DNA of 55,883 nt, taken from positions 1-55,883 of the forward strand of contig NZ_JAEQMY010000033.1 of assembly GCF_016743775.1 (NCBI RefSeq), read 5' to 3'. Shown piece after piece: positions 37,115-46,352 of the stretch. Under the pieces are notes generated by a model that searched no databases, was not told the DNA's origin, and saw only the letters and a list, made by a program, of their open reading frames with translations. The stretch's first letter is position 1. Each line of letters begins with the position of its first letter. The position numbers were made by a program, and so were the translations under genes. Source of the stretch: Microvirga aerilata. GTDB taxonomy: Bacteria > Pseudomonadota > Alphaproteobacteria > Rhizobiales > Beijerinckiaceae.

Positions 37115-37438
37115 TTACTCCTTGGCGCGCGAGAGCACGCCGTCGCTCTCGTCGCTGCGATGGGTCGGCGGGGATTGGACGTTTTGCCGGGAAACCGGGA
37201 TGTCGCGAGAGGTTGCCATGGTGCCGGTCGAGTCGCCGATGTCGCGGCTTTCCGCGATCTCCTCCGGGGTCATGGCCTGGTTCAGGATGCTGCCGTTCTC
37301 GGTCCTGTCGCCAAAGGTCTGCGGGGTCACCGAGGGCTGCTGCTCGGCCGGGCTCTGCGGCACGCCCAGGCCCAGCTCCGCGTTGCGGGCCAGATCGGCG
37401 CGGGCTTTCTCGGCGTCTGAACGCGGATCGCGTGTCAT
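37115..37438 (-). CDS. Small soluble protein, function unknown (first gene of a pair)
   Basis: A 107-residue hydrophilic protein rich in Ser, Thr, Asp, Arg and Gln, with no membrane segment or Cys. The N-terminal part (TRDPRSDAEKARADLARNAELGLG) shares a motif with its downstream neighbour. ATG 37438 has a perfect AAGGAGG; the longer in-frame ATG at 37516 is not needed. A near-consensus EcfG promoter lies about 28 bases upstream. The operon is divergent from clpB. Function unknown; possibly a general stress protein. Confidence 0.72.
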   Translation of the reverse strand: MTRDPRSDAEKARADLARNAELGLGVPQSPAEQQPSVTPQTFGDRTENGSILNQAMTPEEIAESRDIGDSTGTMATSRDIPVSRQNVQSPPTHRSDESDGVLSRAKE

Positions 37439-37465
37439 GATAGCCTCCTTGATACGTGCTGGGTC

Positions 37466-37490
37466 AATGCGAGGATGGGAAGCGGGTTCC
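37466..37490 (-). promoter_or_regulatory. Possible EcfG-type promoter (one mismatch)
   Basis: On the minus strand GGAAC (37490-37486) is followed after 16 bases by CATT (37469-37466), one base away from the CGTT consensus. It is correctly placed for the 107/87-residue protein operon. Confidence 0.45.
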
Positions 37491-37598
37491 CCCTCTTGTT
37501 GTGACGAATTAGACACACCACCTTAACCTGGCGCGTCGCTCGGAGCAGAAGGTCCGCTCCCAACGATGCGCATGCAGGAATGAGCATCGAATAGGTCT

Positions 37599-37619
37599 CA
37601 AAAGCGCAATCCGCTTTTG
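37599..37619. repeat. Perfect 8-bp hairpin upstream of clpB
   Basis: CAAAAGCG (37599-37606) pairs with CGCTTTTG (37612-37619) around a CAATC loop, about 100 bases before clpB. It could act in the clpB leader or be a small repetitive element. No clear heat-shock sigma-32 promoter or CIRCE element could be identified between 37439 and 37715. Confidence 0.45.
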
Positions 37620-37715
37620 GGGCCGATGCTTGGGCGGATGCTCCAAAAGGAGGTCCGACATCGCAGGATCGGCCTGTGCCTCCAGGAGGGCGGGCGGATC
37701 TGAGGAGGGATGAGA

Positions 37716-40337
<2,622 letters not shown>

Positions 40338-40358
40338 GGCCCAAGGGCTGAGAACGAG

Positions 40359-40387
40359 AAAGGCCGGGCGAACGCCCGGCCTTTTTT
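40359..40387 (+). terminator. Intrinsic terminator of clpB
   Basis: A 12-bp perfect stem AAAGGCCGGGCG / CGCCCGGCCTTT with an AA centre, followed by a run of T. It starts 22 bases after the stop codon. Confidence 0.93.
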
Positions 40388-40397
40388 AGCATGTCGG

Positions 40398-40504
40398 TGT
40401 CATTGCCGGCCGGAGATGGCGAGAGCCGTCGCAGGGGAAGAGAATCCGTAGCACTGAGCCTGTAAATGGATCCCCTTCCCGGCCTTCGGCCGCCGGGGAT
40501 GACA
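40398..40504. repeat. Two-unit cluster of the dispersed intergenic palindrome
   Basis: A B-type unit (40398-40447, TGTCATTGCCGGCCGG ... GGGGAAGAGAATCC) is followed by an A-type unit (40468-40504). The pair lies between the convergent clpB and HPF-like genes, after the clpB terminator. The linker GAGCCTG is shared with other copies. Confidence 0.8.
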
Positions 40505-40522
40505 CCGGGCTTGGTAGACGGA

Positions 40523-40948
40523 TTACTCTGCAGCGACGCGTAGATCGTCCTCGTCGTTCATCGGCAGGCCGGCATCGTCTCTGCGCCCCGACACGCCTTC
40601 CCGCAGGAGCATGTCCTTGTCGATGCGCTCGGCCTTGTCTTCGCGCAGCTCGCGCTTGGACCGGCGAAGCTGCTTGGCGGTCTTCTGCAGGGCGGCCCGG
40701 AAGGCGGCGTAGAGGTCCTTGTTCTTGGCCTCGCCGCTCATCATCTTGAGCGCTCCCATCTGGATGTTGACCGTGCAGCGGTAGGTGATCCCTTCCCGGG
40801 TCACATGCACGGAGGCCATGCTCAGGTGGCCGAAGTACTTTCCGGCGACCTGCTGGATATTCGTCTTCGCGTAGTCCGGGAACATGTCGCCCAAATCGAC
40901 ATTCGAGCTTTGCACGAGAATCTTGTTGTCGTCGCTGTCTGGCTTCAT
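40523..40948 (-). CDS. hpf: HPF/RaiA family ribosome hibernation factor
   Basis: A 141-residue protein with an S30AE-type domain: YFGHLSMASVHVTREGITYRCTVNIQMGAL, then DLYAAFRAALQKTAKQLRRSKRELRED, the C-terminal basic helix that fits the 30S decoding centre. Members dim translation by forming inactive ribosome dimers or stabilising idle ribosomes. The C-terminal 35 residues are acidic and not part of the short HPF core. The N-terminus is more divergent than usual. ATG 40948 follows GGAGTG. A near-consensus EcfG promoter lies upstream, fitting stress control, and ClpB and HtrA are neighbours. Confidence 0.82.
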   Translation of the reverse strand: MKPDSDDNKILVQSSNVDLGDMFPDYAKTNIQQVAGKYFGHLSMASVHVTREGITYRCTVNIQMGALKMMSGEAKNKDLYAAFRAALQKTAKQLRRSKRELREDKAERIDKDMLLREGVSGRRDDAGLPMNDEDDLRVAAE

Positions 40949-40980
40949 TCACTCCTCCGTCGCATGAAGGTTCGATGGCT

Positions 40981-41005
40981 AACGGCGAGGGGGCGCGAAG
41001 GTTGC
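40981..41005 (-). promoter_or_regulatory. Possible EcfG-type promoter (one mismatch)
   Basis: On the minus strand GCAAC (41005-41001), a 16-base spacer and CGTT (40984-40981) lie about 32 bases before the HPF-like gene. One base differs from GGAAC. Confidence 0.35.
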
Positions 41006-41035
41006 GCCCCTGAAGGAGCCGACTTAGGCCTGCGC

Positions 41036-42142
41036 TCAGGGCCTGCGGGGCTGCGCGGCCTGCTCGCCCACGTCGACGATGCGCACATCGACCGTCCGCG
41101 ACCGATTGTCCCGCATGACCGTGAGCGACACCGTGTTGCCGACGCCGGTCCGCTCGAGCCTGTCGGTGAGGTCCGACAGCCGCCGCACCGGCTCATCCTC
41201 CACGCCGACGATGATGTCGCCGATCACGCCCGCCCTCGCATCGACCCCGCGCAAGCCTGCCTGGTCGGCGGGCGAGCCGGGCACGATTCCCGCCACGATC
41301 ACGCCCGTGACGCCGAGCTGGGCCGCGAGCGTCTCGTCCCCTGCCAGGATTCCGATGCCGGGAGTCGGCACGCGGCCGGTGCGGATCAGCTCCGGCACGA
41401 CCCGGTTGACCACGTCCACCGGAATGGCAAAGCCGATGCCCGCGCTCGTGCCCGAGGGCGAATAGATCGCCGTGTTGACGCCGATCAGGCGCCCGGCGGA
41501 GTCGAGCAGCGGACCGCCCGAATTGCCGGGGTTGATCGCCGCATCGGTCTGGATCACATCCGCGACCTCGCGCCCGCCGCTCGTGGGCAGGCGGCGCTTG
41601 AGCGCGCTGATGATGCCGGTGGTGAGCGACTGGTCGAGCCCGAAGGGATTGCCGATGGCATAGGCCGTCTGGCCCACCTTGAGATCGGCCGAACTCCCTA
41701 CGGTCACGGGGGCCGGCAGATTGCTCCGACGCTGGAGCCGCAGGACGGCCAGATCGTAGTTCGGAGCGCGCCCGATCACCTCGGCCGGCAGCACCTCCCC
41801 GGAGGCGAGGCGCACCACGAAGGATGCGCCGTTGTCCACCACATGCGCGTTGGTCACCACGTGGCCGGCGGCATCCCAGACGAAACCGGTGCCGGAGCCT
41901 GCCGGTTCCGCTTCCGTGGTGCGGCCGCCGCCCGAGAGGCTCACCACCTGGACCACGGAAGGCGCCACCGTCTCGAAGACCTGGATCGTCGCCTGTTCGA
42001 ACGCGGCAAGATCCCCGCGCGCCGCAACGGGCCTCGGCTCCCGCGCGGAGAACAGGTAGGTGTTCACGTAAGGCTGGAGCACGAGAAGCGCGAGCAGCAC
42101 CGCGACCGCCAGCATGATGATTCGTGTCGTCCGATCCTGCAT
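41036..42142 (-). CDS. Membrane-anchored HtrA/Deg-type serine protease
   Basis: A 368-residue trypsin-like protease. An N-terminal membrane anchor (residues about 8-25) precedes a protease domain with the catalytic triad His100 (TNAHVV), Asp130 (NYDLAVL) and Ser208 (GNSGGPL), then one PDZ domain (about 270-355). This layout is DegS-like: periplasmic, single PDZ, membrane-bound, with roles in envelope stress sensing or quality control. ATG 42142 has GGAGG four bases upstream. A possible EcfG promoter lies upstream. It is divergent from the glycosidase-like gene. Confidence 0.93.
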   Translation of the reverse strand: MQDRTTRIIMLAVAVLLALLVLQPYVNTYLFSAREPRPVAARGDLAAFEQATIQVFETVAPSVVQVVSLSGGGRTTEAEPAGSGTGFVWDAAGHVVTNAHVVDNGASFVVRLASGEVLPAEVIGRAPNYDLAVLRLQRRSNLPAPVTVGSSADLKVGQTAYAIGNPFGLDQSLTTGIISALKRRLPTSGGREVADVIQTDAAINPGNSGGPLLDSAGRLIGVNTAIYSPSGTSAGIGFAIPVDVVNRVVPELIRTGRVPTPGIGILAGDETLAAQLGVTGVIVAGIVPGSPADQAGLRGVDARAGVIGDIIVGVEDEPVRRLSDLTDRLERTGVGNTVSLTVMRDNRSRTVDVRIVDVGEQAAQPRRP

Positions 42143-42174
42143 CGTGCCTCCATCGCCCATCGGTCCTGTCTCAC

Positions 42175-42199
42175 AACGGACGCGCTTGCCTGAAGTTCG
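42175..42199 (-). promoter_or_regulatory. Possible EcfG-type promoter (one mismatch)
   Basis: On the minus strand CGAAC (42199-42195), 16 bases, then CGTT (42178-42175), about 32 bases before the HtrA-type gene. The same CGAAC variant occurs before the DUF4142 gene. Confidence 0.35.
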
Positions 42200-42310
42200 C
42201 CGCGAGCCCTTGGCAGGCCTGAGAGGAACCATAGGAGCACCGCTGGCTTGTTCCCGGGTGGATGGCTGAGCTTCCACCGCTTGAGGTTTGGTTCACAGGA
42301 GGACGCGGCC

Positions 42311-43591
42311 TTGCACGATCCGTCACCGCCCCCCAACGCGGCCAGGACCCCGGTTCAGGCCGGCATCTTCCCGACCTTCTTCCTGTCGGGCTTCGAATGC
42401 TCCACCTTCATTTGGAAGGATCAGGGCCGCCGCGACCTCGTGGCCGAAACGCAGCACCGCGAGCATGTGGACGAGGATCATGCGTTTCTGCGCTCGCTCG
42501 GCATCGCGGTGGCCCGCCAGGGCATTCCCTGGCCGTTCGTGGACAAGGGCGGCACTTACGATTTTTCGGGACTCGATCCCTTTATTGCGTCCATGAACCG
42601 CCACCAGATCCTGCCGATCTGGGATCTGTGCCATTACGGCTATCCCGACGACGTCGATCCCTTCGCGCCAGAATTCGCGGAACGGTTCGCAGCTTACGCC
42701 AGGGCGGCAGCGGAATACGTGACGCCGCGCATCCGCGGCCCGCATTTCTTCACCCCCATCAACGAGATCACCTTCTTTGCCTTCATGGGGGGCGAGTGGG
42801 CCTGGACGGCGCCATTCGGCACCACCGACGAGCAGAGGCGCCGCCTGCGCCTTGCCCTGTGCGGAGCCGATATCGCGGCGGTCAGGGCCATTCGCGAGGT
42901 GGAGCCCGAAGCGCGCATGGTGCACATCGATCCGCTCATCCTCGTGGTGGCGCCCCGCGACCGCCCCGACCTGCAGGACGAGGCGGATCGCGAGACCTAT
43001 GAGGACACGTTCTACGCCTGGGACGTGATCGCAGGACGGCGGCACCCGGAGCTCGGCGGCTCGCCCGAGGTGCTCGATATCGTAGGCGTCAACTGCTACT
43101 CGTTCGGCCAGATGGAATATCGCGAAAACGGCCCGCATGCCTCGCTGGAACCCCATGACGAGCGCATCCGCCCGCTCGGCGATCTTCTCGCCTATGCCTG
43201 GGAACGCTACCGCCGCCCAATGATCGTGGGCGAGACGAGCGGCCTGCGCGAGGGCCGCCCCGAATGGCTGTGCGACATCGTCGAGGAATCGCTTGCCGCC
43301 GTGCGCAAGGGCATCGACCTTCACGGCGTCTGCCTGTTCCCGGCCGTCGACATGCCCGACTGGCACAAGGGCGGTTGGCTGCACAACGGCCTGTGCGACC
43401 TGATGGAAGAGAACGGCACCCTCAAACGGGTTCCGTATCAACCCTATATCGACGAACTGCGACGCTGGCAGAAGCGCCTGAACCGGGTGACGGAACTCGA
43501 CGAGGATCCGTTCAGCGACCCGGTGGATCTTGCCGACATCCGGCGGGCCGCCGAGGACATGAAGATAACGTCGGACAAGGATTGGTGCTGA
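42311..43591 (+). CDS. Glycoside hydrolase-like protein, GH1-related TIM barrel
   Basis: A 426-residue protein with clan GH-A features: a W-D-x-x-H-x-G-Y-P block (PIWDLCHYGYPDD), a putative acid/base Glu152 in TPINEITF and a putative nucleophile Glu308 in VGETSG. It resembles beta-glucosidase relatives rather than a textbook GH1, since the usual TENG nucleophile motif is not present. No signal peptide is seen, so it is probably cytoplasmic. The start is set at TTG 42311, with AGGAGG eight bases upstream; an in-frame ATG at 42248 lacks a ribosome site. Substrate unknown. Confidence 0.75.
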   Translation: MHDPSPPPNAARTPVQAGIFPTFFLSGFECSTFIWKDQGRRDLVAETQHREHVDEDHAFLRSLGIAVARQGIPWPFVDKGGTYDFSGLDPFIASMNRHQILPIWDLCHYGYPDDVDPFAPEFAERFAAYARAAAEYVTPRIRGPHFFTPINEITFFAFMGGEWAWTAPFGTTDEQRRRLRLALCGADIAAVRAIREVEPEARMVHIDPLILVVAPRDRPDLQDEADRETYEDTFYAWDVIAGRRHPELGGSPEVLDIVGVNCYSFGQMEYRENGPHASLEPHDERIRPLGDLLAYAWERYRRPMIVGETSGLREGRPEWLCDIVEESLAAVRKGIDLHGVCLFPAVDMPDWHKGGWLHNGLCDLMEENGTLKRVPYQPYIDELRRWQKRLNRVTELDEDPFSDPVDLADIRRAAEDMKITSDKDWC

Positions 43592-43680
43592 TCTTCAGCA
43601 ACGGGCAGGCGTCAGGCTTCCTTCAAGCCTGAGGATACAATAACGTAGAGCCCCAACCGGCCTCCAACCTCCAGTCCGCA

Positions 43681-44544
43681 ATGCCGCCCGACATCTTCGC
43701 CATCATTCTTGCGGCTGCGTTTCTGCATGCGAGCTGGAACGCCATTGCCAAGGGCGGCAAGGGCGATCCCCTGGGCAAGGGCGATCCCCTGGTCCGGGCG
43801 AACCTGATCGCCATCGGGTCGGCCATCGCGGCGGCTCCGGCCCTGCTGGTCTCGGGGCTGCCCGACCCCGCCAGCTTCATGCACGTTCTGGCATCGGCCC
43901 TGATCCATGTGGCGTATTTCGTTCTGATCGGCCTCGCCTATCGCCACGCGGACTACTCCGCCATCTATCCTCTCGTGAGAGGCAGCGCGCCCCTGTTCAC
44001 CACCCTTCTGGCGCTGCTCCTGCTGGGCGAAACCCTCGAGCCCGTCATGTGGATCGGCATCAGCGTCTTGTGCGGCGGGATCCTGGGCCTGGGCCTCGAT
44101 GCCGTCCGCCGTGGCGGGCTGAACGGCCGGAGCCTGGCGATCGCGGCCCTGACCACCGGTGTCGTCGTCAGCTATACCCTCGTGGACGGTTTGGGAGCGC
44201 GCCTGTCGGGGAATGCCGCCGGGTACATGCTGGCGATGATGGGGCTCACCGGCCTGCTCATGGTTCCGGTCATGCTGTTTTTCCAGAGAGCGGCCTTGTT
44301 CGGCGCATCCGCATCCTTGTGGGGCAAGAGCATCGCAGGCGGCGCCATGGCCAACATCTCCTACGGGGCCGCCCTTTGGGCCATGACGAAGGCCCCCATC
44401 GGCCTGGTCGGCGCGATCCGGGAGACCTCCGTGCTGTTCGCGGCGCTGATCGCCACCGTGGCCCTGAAGGAACGCTTCGGCCCCGCCCGGTGGGTTGCCG
44501 CCGTCATGATCGTGACCGGCCTGGCGCTCGCAAAGTCCGGATAA
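43681..44544 (+). CDS. EamA/DMT superfamily transporter
   Basis: A 287-residue membrane protein with about ten helices and two EamA repeats (HASWNAIAKGG in the first; PIGLVGAIRETSVLFAALIATVALKERF in the second). The loop after helix 1 holds a duplicated GKGDPL hexapeptide encoded by an 18-bp perfect tandem repeat. The gene starts 90 bases after the glycosidase-like gene and is followed by DUF4142 in the same direction. Substrate unknown. Confidence 0.9.
   Translation: MPPDIFAIILAAAFLHASWNAIAKGGKGDPLGKGDPLVRANLIAIGSAIAAAPALLVSGLPDPASFMHVLASALIHVAYFVLIGLAYRHADYSAIYPLVRGSAPLFTTLLALLLLGETLEPVMWIGISVLCGGILGLGLDAVRRGGLNGRSLAIAALTTGVVVSYTLVDGLGARLSGNAAGYMLAMMGLTGLLMVPVMLFFQRAALFGASASLWGKSIAGGAMANISYGAALWAMTKAPIGLVGAIRETSVLFAALIATVALKERFGPARWVAAVMIVTGLALAKSG
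43756..43791 (+). repeat. Perfect 18-bp tandem duplication inside the DMT gene
   Basis: Bases 43756-43773 and 43774-43791 are identical (GGCAAGGGCGATCCCCTG). The repeat keeps the frame and doubles GKGDPL in a loop between membrane helices. The exact identity suggests recent slippage. Confidence 0.9.
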
Positions 44545-44566
44545 GGGAGCAGGCCCCAAGCCTTTC

Positions 44567-44591
44567 CGAACCAAAGCCTCCTGCAAGCGTT
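44567..44591 (+). promoter_or_regulatory. Possible EcfG-type promoter (one mismatch)
   Basis: CGAAC (44567-44571), a 16-base spacer and CGTT (44588-44591) lie 32 bases before the DUF4142 gene. Only the first base differs from GGAAC. Confidence 0.45.
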
Positions 44592-44623
44592 CGCCTTCAC
44601 AGTCCCGTTCGCAGGAGAAATAC

Positions 44624-45349
44624 ATGTCACGCCGTCTCGTGATCGCCGGCATTGTCGCCGCCGTCAGCCTTCCGGCCCTCGCCCAGCAGCAGAACCAGGC
44701 CATCCCGTTTTCCACCACGCCGCAGCCTGCCGAACGGCAGACGAACCCGGCTCTCGGACAGAACGCGCAGGAGCGTCAGCAGCGCACGCAGCAGGGCGGC
44801 GCGCCGCAGGATACGCAGACCCCCGCGCGCCAGGGCCAGGCCAACAGCGCACCGCCCGCCATGGGCCAGCAGCAGTCCCAGGCGGACCGGCAGTACATCC
44901 AGCAGGCGCTGGCGCTCAGCACCGTGTCGCTGCAGCAATCGAACTTCGCCTTGAGCAAAGCGCAGAACCCTCGCGTGAAGCAGTTCGCGGAGTTCGAGAT
45001 CGGCGAGCAGAATCTGCTGACCGACATCATGCATTCCTTCGCCGACCCGAACGCCACCGCCTCCACGACGCAAGGCGCGCAGGCTGCGGCGTCCACCGCA
45101 CCCGAGCTGCCGGCAAAGGACTCGCAGGCGATGGAGCGCCTGTCGAAGGCGCAAGCGGGTCCGGGCTTCGACCGGGATTACGTCGCGCTGCAGATCCAGG
45201 GCCACCAGGAGCTGCTGAAGCTTCAGGAGACCTATCTCCAGCAATCGTCCGGCAACCGCGAGACCACGAACGTGGCGCGGCTCTCGCGCGGCCAGATCCA
45301 GGAGCATCTGGCCATGCTGCAGGACATGCAGAAAGAGCTTGGCCAGTAA
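44624..45349 (+). CDS. Exported DUF4142 (ferritin-like) protein
   Basis: A 241-residue protein. A signal peptide (RRLVIAGIVAAVSLPALAQ) is followed by a Gln-rich, low-complexity linker to about residue 85. The helical DUF4142 domain follows (YIQQALALSTVSLQQSNFALSKAQNPRVKQFAEFEIGEQ, ending HLAMLQDMQKEL), a four-helix ferritin-like fold. DUF4142 proteins are recurrent members of stress regulons in Rhizobiales, but their activity is unknown and obvious metal ligands are few. ATG 44624 has GGAG upstream. A near-consensus EcfG promoter precedes it. Confidence 0.88.
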   Translation: MSRRLVIAGIVAAVSLPALAQQQNQAIPFSTTPQPAERQTNPALGQNAQERQQRTQQGGAPQDTQTPARQGQANSAPPAMGQQQSQADRQYIQQALALSTVSLQQSNFALSKAQNPRVKQFAEFEIGEQNLLTDIMHSFADPNATASTTQGAQAAASTAPELPAKDSQAMERLSKAQAGPGFDRDYVALQIQGHQELLKLQETYLQQSSGNRETTNVARLSRGQIQEHLAMLQDMQKELGQ

Positions 45350-45384
45350 GAAAAACCGGCCCTGCTTTTCACCGTCGCAGAGCC

Positions 45385-45410
45385 GGAACACCGTCCGCCG
45401 ACAGGACGTT
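45385..45410 (+). promoter_or_regulatory. EcfG-type stress promoter (perfect consensus)
   Basis: GGAAC (45385-45389), a 17-base spacer and CGTT (45407-45410) form a complete EcfG motif, 59 bases before the ATG of the disordered 205-residue protein and after the DUF4142 stop. Orientation and position fit a functional promoter. Confidence 0.75.
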
Positions 45411-45469
45411 GCCTCTGGGAGTCGCGAGGCCCCGCGGCCTACCCGATAACCTGAGAAGAGGAACAACTC

Positions 45470-46087
45470 ATGGCGCGAAGCAAGCTCGGACATCCCCCTG
45501 AGCCGGATGTGGATGAGGTCATGAACCAACTGGTTCAGGAGGAGACAGGCGGCGACGATTTCATTGCGGGCCCGACCCAACGCAACGATGTCGGCGATAC
45601 CAAGCGCGCCGCCGCGAAGGCAACAGGCGTCATGGGAGCCTCGAAGAAGCTGGATCCCGATCTCGACATCAGCCATGTGGACGACAACCGCGTCAAGAGC
45701 GGCTCGAATGCCGGGCTCCACTCCTTCAAGGAAGTGCCGCCGGAGGAGGATGCAAAAGCCGGTTTCGAGCTGTCAAACGAGGAGATCGCCGAGAGCGTCA
45801 ACACGACCGCGAACAAGAGCCCGGCTCCCCGCCCGGCCCGCACGGAAGGCTCGACGGGCCCCACCGGCATGAGCGGCGGGGCGGCCTCCCGCGCCCGGGT
45901 GCCGGCGCCGGGCAACGCCGTGGACGTGCCGAAGGGCACCCTGGTGCGCGGCCATCCCACCGCCAGCCAGTCCGGCGGCAAGTCGACCTCCTCCACCGGC
46001 GACGAGAAGCCCCCGAAGCGCTCCGCCCGCGCCCATAGCGGCCAGCAGCAGCGCCCGCTGTCCAAGGGCGGCAACGAAGAGCGCTAA
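45470..46087 (+). CDS. Disordered hydrophilic protein, putative general stress protein
   Basis: A 205-residue protein with no membrane segment or Cys. It is rich in Gly, Ser, Pro, Lys, Asp and Glu and is predicted to be largely disordered. The N-terminal half has a patterned block (DVDEVMNQLVQEETGGDDF, then LDPDLDISHVDDNRVKSGSNAGLHSFKEVPPEED) that may be the conserved part; the C-terminus is a basic Ser/Gly/Pro tail. ATG 45470 has GAGGA upstream. A perfect EcfG motif precedes it. I do not recognise a family. Hydrophilin-like protection under desiccation or osmotic stress is one possibility. Confidence 0.75.
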   Translation: MARSKLGHPPEPDVDEVMNQLVQEETGGDDFIAGPTQRNDVGDTKRAAAKATGVMGASKKLDPDLDISHVDDNRVKSGSNAGLHSFKEVPPEEDAKAGFELSNEEIAESVNTTANKSPAPRPARTEGSTGPTGMSGGAASRARVPAPGNAVDVPKGTLVRGHPTASQSGGKSTSSTGDEKPPKRSARAHSGQQQRPLSKGGNEER

Positions 46088-46093
46088 CCCCCA

Positions 46094-46191
46094 TGTCGTT
46101 CCCGGCCACAGCGTAGCGGAGGGGAAGGGAATCCATCAGGTTGAGCCTGATCGTGGATCCTCTTCCCGCGCTCAGCGCGCCGGGGATGACA
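46094..46191. repeat. Two-unit cluster of the dispersed intergenic palindrome
   Basis: A B-type unit (46094-46134) is followed by an A-type unit (46155-46191), joined by a linker that reads GTTGAGCCTGATCGT as at 36.7 kb. It starts seven bases after the stop of the disordered protein, where it could act as a 3' end structure. Confidence 0.8.
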
Positions 46192-46352
46192 CCAATGGGT
46201 GGGAACGGCACTGATGGCGCTTCGCCTGCCCTCCTCCCCTCGTGCTGCATAGCTGCCTCGACGGAAGGCGAGGTGACAGGGGCCTGCCTCCCGCTTTATG
46301 GATTGTTCAGCCGAACCGGCAATCACGACATAAATCGGTCGAGGAAACGCTT

